The notes under the pieces were generated by a model that did no database searches, was not told the origin of the DNA, and saw only the letters and a list, made by a program, of their open reading frames with translations. This document shows, one piece after another, positions 7,309-13,381 of a stretch of 13,381 nucleotides of DNA. The translations under genes were made by a program, and so were the position numbers. Source of the stretch: UBA2279 sp034399355 (GTDB taxonomy: Bacteria > Actinomycetota > Coriobacteriia > Anaerosomatales > Anaerosomataceae); assembly GCA_034399355.1 (NCBI GenBank), contig JAXMMT010000030.1:1-13381 (forward strand), written 5' to 3'. Position 1 is the first letter of the stretch, and each line of letters opens with the position of its first letter.

Positions 7309-8028
7309 ATGAGCACCTGCCCGAGCTGCGGCGCGCAGGTTCCCGACGGCGGCCAGTTCTGCCCAAGCTGCGGAACGCCCACGGCTGCTCCGGCCCCACA
7401 GCCCCCTGCTGTCCCCGAGCCCCAGCAGTACGCTGCGCCGCCTACTGCACCCCCACCCTACTCCCAGCAGTACGCACCGCCCTCGGCCGGCGTACAGCAG
7501 GCGCCCAAGAAGAGCCGCAAAGGGCTCATCATCGGTGTCGTTGTCGTCGTCCTGATCGTGCTGCTCGGCTGCTGTGGTGGCGGCGCATTGCTGCTGTACA
7601 ACTCTGACGGGAGCGTCGCCTCCGCAGACAAGGCCAAGGTCGAGACCGTAGAAACGTTCGCAATCGGTCTTGGCACGCTCGACTTCAACAAGCTCCGCAG
7701 CGTCACCTCACCCGATGTGCACGATGCATTGACTGCGATTGAAGAGGCCTTGTTCGTCGAGGGAGTAGATTACGGGGAGTCCGTGCTGCTGAGTTCCGAG
7801 TGGACCGAGGGCACGCTCATGATGACATTCGAGGACTCGGCCGGGTACGTCTCCTACATCCGCATATACCCGCCGACTGATGGCGGTACAGAGCTCTATA
7901 CCATGGACTGGGACCAGGACTCGTCCGAAGCCGAAGCGGTCAGAACCGACTTCGAACTCATCGACGAGGACGGCTGGAAGGTCCATAGCATCGATGGCGA
8001 GACCCTCGACGTCTACCTGAACCTCTAG
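7309..8028 (+). CDS. Zinc-ribbon membrane protein with Pro/Gln-rich linker
   Basis: This is a protein of 239 residues of unknown function. The start follows a perfect AGGAGG (7298-7303) by five bases. Cys4-Cys7 and Cys18-Cys21 form two CPSCG knuckles of a zinc-ribbon domain on the cytoplasmic side. A low-complexity Pro/Ala/Gln/Tyr linker (about 24-66) and a basic patch (KKSRK) precede one membrane helix (about 72-97) that contains an unusual GCCGGG turn. The remaining 140 residues are acidic and probably extracellular, with no family I recognise. The layout resembles zinc-ribbon-fronted membrane sensors or assembly factors of Gram-positive bacteria, but no role can be assigned. It lies 104 bases after the thioredoxin-like gene. 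Its stop overlaps that of trpA on the other strand. Confidence 0.85.
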   Translation: MSTCPSCGAQVPDGGQFCPSCGTPTAAPAPQPPAVPEPQQYAAPPTAPPPYSQQYAPPSAGVQQAPKKSRKGLIIGVVVVVLIVLLGCCGGGALLLYNSDGSVASADKAKVETVETFAIGLGTLDFNKLRSVTSPDVHDALTAIEEALFVEGVDYGESVLLSSEWTEGTLMMTFEDSAGYVSYIRIYPPTDGGTELYTMDWDQDSSEAEAVRTDFELIDEDGWKVHSIDGETLDVYLNL

Positions 8029-8861
8029 TCCGACGGCTCCGCAAACTCCGCAGAGCAGTCGGTCAAGCCCCGCACGGCTGAAGCGAGCGACGCAACGAAA
8101 TCGCCCAGCGCTGCCACATCTTGCTGCCGTTTCACGAGAGCGCTTCCCACGATGACGCCATCCGCAATCGCAGCGACACTGGCCGCTTGCCCGGGCGTGG
8201 ACACGCCGAAACCGACGGCCACCGGCAGTGACGTCGCTGCACGTACTCTGCCCACGAGTGCGGTGAGCTCAACGGGCAGTTCGGCTCGCTCGCCGGTCAC
8301 GCCGAGCGAGCTCACGACGTAGACGAAACCCGAGGAACGCTCGCCTACCAGCGCCAGTCGCTCCGGGGTCGACGTGGGGGCCGCGAGAAACACCGTATCG
8401 ATGCCGTTTACAGCCGCAGCAGCAGCCCATTGCGTCGCAATCGGGTTGTCGGGCGGCAGGTCGGGAACGATGAAGCCTGCGACGCCTGCTTCGGCGGCCT
8501 TCTCGGCCACAGTGGCGAAACCCATGCGCATCATCGGGTTGAGGTAGGTCATCACGACAATCGGCGGCATACCCTCGAGCGCGGCAGCCGCAGTAGCTAA
8601 CTCTAGTGTCTCAGCCAGGCCGAAGCCTCCCTCTTGCGTCCGCGCGACTGCGGCGGCGCGCTGAATGACGGGACCGTCAGCGAGCGGATCCGCGTAGGGT
8701 ACGCCGAGCTCGATGACGTCGGCGCCTGCCAGTGCGACCGCCCGCAACGCCTCGAGCGAGCCGGCGCGGTCGGGGTAGCCGCCCATCAGATACGCGACCA
8801 GCGACGGCCTCCCCTGGCGGAAGGCCGCCTCAAGACGCGAGGATGTCTCAGTCGATGCCAA
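8025..8861 (-). CDS. trpA: Tryptophan synthase alpha chain
   Basis: This TIM-barrel protein of 278 residues cleaves indole-3-glycerol phosphate to indole and glyceraldehyde 3-phosphate, and passes the indole to TrpB. The catalytic pair is visible as Glu51 and Asp62 in VIELGVPYADPLADGP, matching Glu49/Asp60 of the Salmonella enzyme. The family motif usually reads PFSDP and here reads PYADP. Later landmarks are GFIVPDLPP, FLAAPTSTPER, VYVVSSLGVTG and VAVGFGVSTP. The start is TTG at 8861, supported by GGGAGG six bases upstream inside trpB; the two genes overlap by 14 bases. It is the last gene of the operon, and its stop shares a CTAG with the convergent zinc-ribbon gene. Confidence 0.96.
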   Translation of the reverse strand: MASTETSSRLEAAFRQGRPSLVAYLMGGYPDRAGSLEALRAVALAGADVIELGVPYADPLADGPVIQRAAAVARTQEGGFGLAETLELATAAAALEGMPPIVVMTYLNPMMRMGFATVAEKAAEAGVAGFIVPDLPPDNPIATQWAAAAAVNGIDTVFLAAPTSTPERLALVGERSSGFVYVVSSLGVTGERAELPVELTALVGRVRAATSLPVAVGFGVSTPGQAASVAAIADGVIVGSALVKRQQDVAALGDFVASLASAVRGLTDCSAEFAEPSD

Positions 8862-10086
8862 GACCCGCCTCCCGCACGATGTCCATGTCCTTGTCGCCGC
8901 GTCCCGAGACGTTCACGACAACGACTGCTTCGGGGCCAAGCTCAGCCGCAAGCCGCGGCAGCATGGCGAGCGCGTGCGAGGTCTCAATCGCCGGGATGAT
9001 GCCTTCCGTGCGCGTGAGCAGCGCGAACGCATCCAGCGCCTCGGCGTCGGTAACCGCTTCGTAGCGAACGAGGCCAGCGTCTTTGAGATTGCTGTGCTCC
9101 GGTCCCACCCCGGGGTAGTCCAGACCAGCCGAGATCGAGTACGCCTCAAGCGGGTTGCCTGCGTCGTCTTGCAACAGGTAGCTGTAGAAACCGTGCATGA
9201 CGCCCGGCGTGCCCTTGGTGAGCGCGGCGCCGTGCTTGTCGGTCTCAATGCCGAGACCTGCAGCCTCGGCACCGACGAGTAACGGACGAGAGCCTTCGGG
9301 CAGCGCGCGCAGGAACGGGTAGAACATGCCGATGGCGTTGCTGCCACCACCCACACACGCGATGACCGCATCGACGTGGTCGACTTTCTTCTCCTCGAGC
9401 TGCGCGAGCGTCTCCTCACCGATGACCGACTGGAACTCGCGGACGATCGCCGGATACGGATGCGGCCCGACGGTGGAGCCGATGACGTAGAACGTATCCT
9501 CGACGCGCTCCACCCAGTGTCGGAGCGCCGCGGTGACCGCGTCGGCAAGCGTGCCGCCGCCTTCGGCCACCGGCACGACCTCGCTTCCGAGCAGCTTCAT
9601 CTTGTAGACGTTGAGCGCCTGACGGCGAATGTCCTCCACGCCCATGAATACGGCGCATTCGAGACCCATGAGGGCGGCTGCGGTGGCCGTCGCCACGCCG
9701 TGCTGTCCTGCGCCGGTCTCGGCGATCACGCGTTTCTTGCCCATGCGCTTGGCGAGCAGACACTGGCCGAGCGAGTTGTTGATCTTGTGCGCGCCGGTGT
9801 GGTCGAGGTCCTCTCGCTTGAGGTAGATGGTGCCGATGCCGACCGCCTCGGCCAGACGCTCGGCCTTGTAGAGCGGCGAGGGCCTGCCGACATAGTCGCG
9901 TAGCAAATAGTCAAGCTCGTCTCGGAACTCCGGGTCGCCCAGCGCGGACTCGTACGCTTCAGCGAGTTCGGCGAGTGCGGGCACGACCGTCTCGGGCACG
10001 AACGTACCGCCGTAGGGGCCGTAGAAGCCCAGGGCATCGGGACTGGAGTACGCTGACTCGGCGGACGGCAGGAGCACGTCAGACAT
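8848..10086 (-). CDS. trpB: Tryptophan synthase beta chain (canonical TrpB1)
   Basis: This PLP enzyme of 412 residues joins indole and serine to make tryptophan as the partner of TrpA. It carries the classic beta-chain features: FYGPYGGTFVPET at the N-terminus, the PLP lysine Lys101 in HTGAHKINNSLGQ, the indole-site glutamate Glu123 in AETGAGQHGVA, a phosphate-binding CVGGGSNAIG loop, and SGRGDKD near the end. The region contacting the alpha chain is retained. The ATG at 10086 has GAGGAGG six bases upstream. The frame stays open further upstream, but that part lies antisense-free within trpF and is not needed. It overlaps trpF by 8 bases and trpA by 14 bases. Confidence 0.97.
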   Translation of the reverse strand: MSDVLLPSAESAYSSPDALGFYGPYGGTFVPETVVPALAELAEAYESALGDPEFRDELDYLLRDYVGRPSPLYKAERLAEAVGIGTIYLKREDLDHTGAHKINNSLGQCLLAKRMGKKRVIAETGAGQHGVATATAAALMGLECAVFMGVEDIRRQALNVYKMKLLGSEVVPVAEGGGTLADAVTAALRHWVERVEDTFYVIGSTVGPHPYPAIVREFQSVIGEETLAQLEEKKVDHVDAVIACVGGGSNAIGMFYPFLRALPEGSRPLLVGAEAAGLGIETDKHGAALTKGTPGVMHGFYSYLLQDDAGNPLEAYSISAGLDYPGVGPEHSNLKDAGLVRYEAVTDAEALDAFALLTRTEGIIPAIETSHALAMLPRLAAELGPEAVVVVNVSGRGDKDMDIVREAGLGID

Positions 10087-10732
10087 CTCGGTCCTCCTCA
10101 TCGGCAGCGCGCACTGCGGCGACGAACGCGTGTAGTTTCGCGCGGTCTTTGTGGCGCGGCCGCTCCTCGACTCCGGAGGAAACGTCGACTGCAAAGGGAC
10201 GCAAGATCCGGACAGCGTCGGCGACATTCACGGGTGTGAGTCCCCCGGCAACGACGAGACGAGCCCAACCGGGGAGTGCCGCGGTGTGAGTTTGCCAGTC
10301 GAAAGATTTGCCAGTTCCGCCGCTCTTGTGGGGGCAATACGTGTCGAGAAGTATCGCGGCGACCGCGCCCCGGAAGGGCTCGGCCATGCTAGAAGCGAAG
10401 TCCGTGCCGACTTTGAGTGTCTTGATGACGGGCACCGGCGCCGCAGCGCAGTCGGCCGGCGACTCATCACCGTGAAACTGCACCGCACTCAAGCCGAGAC
10501 GTGACACCGCTTCTGCGACAAACGCGGGATCGGCGTCGACGAACACGCCGATGCGCGTCACCAGGGGCGGCACGCCGGCGAGGGCCTTCTCGGCCTCATC
10601 CAACGTCACCTCGCGAGCGCTCGACGCCAGCACGACGCCCAGCGCGTCGGCGCCTGCGTCGACCGCCATGGCGGCGTCGGTCGCGGTCGTGATGCCGCAG
10701 ATCTTGATGCGCGTGCGTTGCGTGGTGACCAT
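10079..10732 (-). CDS. trpF: Phosphoribosylanthranilate isomerase
   Basis: This TIM-barrel enzyme of 217 residues converts N-phosphoribosylanthranilate to the carboxyphenylamino-deoxyribulose phosphate used by TrpC. The catalytic base Cys12 lies in IKICGIT and the catalytic acid Asp130 in LLDTYCPHKSGGTG. The phosphate-binding segments VVAGGLTP and VDVSSGVEE are also present. A dedicated trpF separates this organism from actinobacteria that use the dual-function PriA. The ATG at 10732 is preceded directly by AAAGGG, too close for an ideal ribosome site, so initiation may be weak or depend on structure in the spacer. The upstream neighbour trpB2 ends 51 bases before. Confidence 0.95.
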   Translation of the reverse strand: MVTTQRTRIKICGITTATDAAMAVDAGADALGVVLASSAREVTLDEAEKALAGVPPLVTRIGVFVDADPAFVAEAVSRLGLSAVQFHGDESPADCAAAPVPVIKTLKVGTDFASSMAEPFRGAVAAILLDTYCPHKSGGTGKSFDWQTHTAALPGWARLVVAGGLTPVNVADAVRILRPFAVDVSSGVEERPRHKDRAKLHAFVAAVRAADEEDRDV

Positions 10733-10749
10733 CCCTTTCGTGCAGCGGA

Positions 10750-10774
10750 GGGGGCGGGCCTCACGCCCGCCCCC
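10750..10774 (-). promoter_or_regulatory. Perfect 10-bp GC hairpin between trpB2 and trpF
   Basis: GGGGGCGGGC (10750-10759) and GCCCGCCCCC (10765-10774) are perfect inverted copies around a five-base loop. The hairpin begins about 10 bases after the trpB2 stop in the only true gap of the operon. No T-run follows on the minus strand, so it is not a standard intrinsic terminator. It may act as a partial terminator, a 3'-end stabiliser or a processing site that sets different levels of the two halves of the operon. Confidence 0.6.
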
Positions 10775-10783
10775 GTCCCACGG

Positions 10784-12130
10784 CTACTCGTTCTCAGTGA
10801 GCGTCGAACCTGCGGCGAAGTCGTAGTCAATGAGCTTGCCGGAATTGTACGCCTCGTAGGCTGACAGGTCGAAGTGACCGTGGCCTGAGAGGTTGAAGAG
10901 CACGGTCTTGTCCTCGCCCGCTGCCTTGGCGACCAAAGCCTCATCGATTGCCGCAAGGATGGCGTGGCTGGACTCCGGCGCAGGCAGGATGCCCTCGGCA
11001 CGCGCGAACTGCACGGCCGCATCGAAGCATGCGATCTGGTGCACCGCAACCGCCTCGACCTCGCCCTCATGCACGAGCTGGCTGATGATCGGCGAGTCTC
11101 CGTGATAGCGGAGGCCACCGGCGTGGATGCCCGCGGGCACGAAGTCGTGGCCGAGGGTGTACATCACCATCTGCGGCGTCATCTTAGCCTCGTCACCGAA
11201 GTCGTAGCGATACTCACCCGCCGTGAGCGTGGGACACGCCTTCGGCTCGACGGCAACCAGGCGGGCGTTGGACTTGCCCTCCTTGCGTCGGTGGTAGTAC
11301 GGCATGGCGATTCCAGCGAAGTTAGAGCCTCCGCCGATGCACCCTATGACGACATCAGGCTCGGCCTGCGCCATCTCCATCTGCTTGATGGCCTCCAGGC
11401 CGATGATGGTCTGGTGCAAGCACACGTGGTTGAGCACTGAGCCGAGCGAGTAGTGCGTGTCGGCGTTCATCGCGGCGACCTCGACGGCCTCGGAGATCGC
11501 GATGCCGAGCGAACCGGTCGAATTCGGGTCCATCTCAAGCACGTGCCGACCCGCGTTGGTCAGGTTCGACGGGCTCGCATGCACCGTTCCTCCGTACGTC
11601 TCCATGAGCGCGCGGCGATACGGCTTCTGCTCGTAGGAGACCTTGACCATGAAGACCTCGACGTCGATGCCGAACAGCGCACCAGCGATCGACAGAGCAC
11701 TGCCCCACTGACCTGCACCGGTCTCGGTGGAGATTTTCGTGATGCCCTCCTGTTTGTTGTAATACGCCTGCGGGATGGCGGTGTTCGGCTTGTGCGAGCC
11801 CGCCGGCGAAACGCCCTCGTACTTGTAGAAGATCTTGACGCCCGCAGGCAGACCGAGGTTCTTCTCGAGCTGCCTGGCGCGCATGAGCGGCGAGGGACGG
11901 TACGTCTTGAACACGTCAAGAACGGCACCGGGGATGTCGATGTAGCGCTCGGCCGACATCTCCTGCTTGATGCACTCCATCGGGAAGAGCACGGCGAGCT
12001 GCTCGGGGCCGATGGGGTTACCCGCCGCATCAAGGGGCGGATCGAGCGGCTTGGGCAGGTCCGGCAGCACGTTGTACCACGCGGTCGGCATGTCCCGCTC
12101 GTCGAGCACGAACTTCGTTCTGTCAGGCAT
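10784..12130 (-). CDS. trpB2: TrpB2-type tryptophan synthase beta-like protein
   Basis: This PLP enzyme has 448 residues, about 40 longer than canonical TrpB. It has the TrpB2 signatures: a long N-terminal section with RPSPLMRARQLEKNLG, the PLP lysine near residue 114 in GSHKPNTAIPQAYYN, TETGAGQWGSAL where TrpB1 has ETGAGQHG, CIGGGSNFAG, and HAGGLRYHG. TrpB2 proteins lack the usual alpha-chain contacts. Some are known to make tryptophan from indole and O-phosphoserine without TrpA, so this copy may salvage free indole or use a different amino donor. The ATG at 12130 follows AAAGGAGGG by seven bases; an upstream in-frame extension was discarded. It overlaps trpC by 8 bases. Confidence 0.92.
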   Translation of the reverse strand: MPDRTKFVLDERDMPTAWYNVLPDLPKPLDPPLDAAGNPIGPEQLAVLFPMECIKQEMSAERYIDIPGAVLDVFKTYRPSPLMRARQLEKNLGLPAGVKIFYKYEGVSPAGSHKPNTAIPQAYYNKQEGITKISTETGAGQWGSALSIAGALFGIDVEVFMVKVSYEQKPYRRALMETYGGTVHASPSNLTNAGRHVLEMDPNSTGSLGIAISEAVEVAAMNADTHYSLGSVLNHVCLHQTIIGLEAIKQMEMAQAEPDVVIGCIGGGSNFAGIAMPYYHRRKEGKSNARLVAVEPKACPTLTAGEYRYDFGDEAKMTPQMVMYTLGHDFVPAGIHAGGLRYHGDSPIISQLVHEGEVEAVAVHQIACFDAAVQFARAEGILPAPESSHAILAAIDEALVAKAAGEDKTVLFNLSGHGHFDLSAYEAYNSGKLIDYDFAAGSTLTENE

Positions 12131-12974
12131 GGTGGATCCCTCCTTTGTCGCCGGCAACGCCGGTGGCTTCCTTATTGGCACCGGGGGCTTTGTGCACCCC
12201 GGTCAACTCCTCTAACGTCTCCTCGGGAAACGGCGCCCGCATGAGCGTCTCTCCCACGAGCACCGCATCGGCGCCTGCTGACGCAGCCGTCAGAACCTCA
12301 CGACGTCCCTTCACGCCGCTCGCCGCAACGACGACAGCACCCGCACGCTTCGCCTCGGCCACCACGCTTCTCGCGGCCTCCACGTCCACCTCAAGCGTGT
12401 GCAAGTCGCGGCTGTTCACGGCGATGACGCTGGCGCCCGCCCCCAGCGCCACGAACAGCTCCGATGGTCCCGCCACCTCCACGAGCGGCATCAGTCCCAA
12501 CGTCGTCGCAAGGTCGATGTACTCGCCGATGTCAGCACCGAGCACGCTCACCATGAGTAGAACCGCGTCTGCACCGTGTCCGCGCGCCGCGAACAGCTGA
12601 ACCGGATTCACGACGAAGTCTTTGCAGAGCACCGGTAGGTCGACGGCATCGGCCACGTCCGAGAGGTCCGCGAACGAGCCGCCGAAGAGCTCCGGCTCGG
12701 TGAGCACGCTGACGGCCGCCGCACCACCGCGCTGGTAGTGCAGCGCCTGCTTCGACGCCTCGCAGTCGGGCGCGATGGAGCCTGCCGAGGGGGACGCCTT
12801 CTTCACCTCGGCGATGATGGCGACGTCGTTGCGATCACGAAGCGCGGCAGCGAAGTCTCGCACGGGACGCGCGCAGGATGCAAGACGCTCGCAGTCCGCA
12901 GGGGAGAGAGCCCCGAACTCTGCGGCAATGCGCTCCGTGCGACGCGTGATCATGTCGTCGAGAAAGTCGCTCAT
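12123..12974 (-). CDS. trpC: Indole-3-glycerol phosphate synthase
   Basis: This TIM-barrel enzyme of 283 residues closes the indole ring from carboxyphenylamino-deoxyribulose phosphate. The active-site residues are visible: Glu56 and Lys58 in IAEVKKASPSAG, Lys118 in LCKDFVVNP, then PLVEVAG, NSRDLHTLEVD, ASGVKGR and LVGETLMRA. The last 30 or so residues (after TLEELTGVHK) are a Gly/Ala/Lys-rich tail beyond the usual end of the family. Its DNA carries the trpB2 ribosome site, so the tail may exist to couple the two genes. The ATG follows GGGGGAGG by seven bases and overlaps the trpD stop as ATGA. Confidence 0.95.
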   Translation of the reverse strand: MSDFLDDMITRRTERIAAEFGALSPADCERLASCARPVRDFAAALRDRNDVAIIAEVKKASPSAGSIAPDCEASKQALHYQRGGAAAVSVLTEPELFGGSFADLSDVADAVDLPVLCKDFVVNPVQLFAARGHGADAVLLMVSVLGADIGEYIDLATTLGLMPLVEVAGPSELFVALGAGASVIAVNSRDLHTLEVDVEAARSVVAEAKRAGAVVVAASGVKGRREVLTAASAGADAVLVGETLMRAPFPEETLEELTGVHKAPGANKEATGVAGDKGGIHHA

Positions 12975-13381
12975 GCGCTGGCCTCCCCCGCCAGTCGCTG
13001 GCTGACTGCGACGAGCGCTTCAAGACGTGCGAGCGCTTCGCCGGAGTCGATGGAGGTGCGCGCGAGCGCCACGCCCTCCGCGAAGTCGGCAGCCTTGCCA
13101 GCTGCGACGAGTGCCGCAGCGGCGTTCATGAGAATGATGTCGCGCTTGCCCGAGTGCTCACCTGACAGGATCGCGCGGACGGACGCGGCGTTCTCGGTAG
13201 CGTCGCCACCGGCGAGGTCGGCGACCGAACCACGCGCGATGCCGAACTGCTCGGGCGTGATCGCGTAGAGGCGCACGCCCTGCGGTGTTGCCTCGGCCAC
13301 CTCTGTCGGACCAGACGCGGAGACCTCGTCCAGACCCGGATGTCCATGCACGACGAGGACCTTCTCGGCGCCAAGACGCGA
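12971..13381 (-). CDS. trpD: Anthranilate phosphoribosyltransferase, C-terminal part (5' end outside window)
   Basis: The last 136 residues of the enzyme that attaches phosphoribose from PRPP to anthranilate are present. The start lies beyond the right edge. The recognisable block is VVHGHPGLDEVSASGPTEV, the conserved substrate-site segment of TrpD. After it come the family's ITPEQFGI stretch, DATENAASVRAILSGEHSG and the helical RDIILMNAAAALVAAGKA end. Its TGA overlaps the trpC ATG by four bases, a sign of translational coupling. Confidence 0.93.
   Translation of the reverse strand, partial: SRLGAEKVLVVHGHPGLDEVSASGPTEVAEATPQGVRLYAITPEQFGIARGSVADLAGGDATENAASVRAILSGEHSGKRDIILMNAAAALVAAGKAADFAEGVALARTSIDSGEALARLEALVAVSQRLAGEASA

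Overview
The window is GC-rich throughout, and its dense, overlapping genes are typical of a free-living bacterium. Several traits together suggest a high-GC Gram-positive, most likely an actinobacterium of the Coriobacteriia type or a relative. These are a secreted protein ending in type-2 cell-wall-binding repeats, a lipoprotein and a sortase-independent membrane-anchored surface protein, and a trp operon that carries a separate trpF and a second, long TrpB-like gene. The lineage is inferred from gene content, not from a marker gene.

Left part (1-6582, all on the minus strand). First comes the 5' part of a very large secreted zinc metalloprotease (signal peptide, MAM-like domain, IPT/TIG domain, metzincin-like catalytic domain, then at least three cell-wall-binding-2 repeats). 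It runs off the left edge of the window. Upstream of it are a GNAT acetyltransferase and a glutamine-dependent NAD synthetase (nadE), separated by one base. Next is a membrane-anchored surface protein with a C-terminal NADase-type glycan-binding (discoidin-like) domain.

Centre (6583-8028). A 226-base divergent intergenic region leads into two plus-strand genes. The first is a small lipoprotein with a thioredoxin fold, interrupted by a single in-frame TGA. The TGA sits exactly where the first cysteine of the CxxC active site belongs, giving a TGA-Pro-Ser-Cys motif. Downstream the frame stays open and continues through the cis-proline loop to a normal stop. This is the hallmark of a selenocysteine (Sec) protein, and GC-rich hairpins lie at SECIS-like distances after the codon. 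It is the most interesting item in the window. The second gene is a membrane protein with an N-terminal zinc ribbon and a Pro/Gln-rich linker.

Right part (8025-13381, minus strand). This is a compact tryptophan operon in the order trpD (partial)-trpC-trpB2-trpF-trpB-trpA. Almost all the genes overlap. The one real gap, between trpB2 and trpF, holds a perfect 10-bp GC hairpin. The genes cover the route from anthranilate to tryptophan: phosphoribosyl transfer (TrpD), isomerisation (TrpF), indole-glycerol-phosphate synthesis (TrpC) and tryptophan synthase (TrpA/TrpB). TrpB2 adds a second, TrpA-independent-type beta chain. The anthranilate synthase genes would lie upstream, beyond the right edge. 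The operon and the zinc-ribbon gene converge so tightly that their stop codons share one CTAG.
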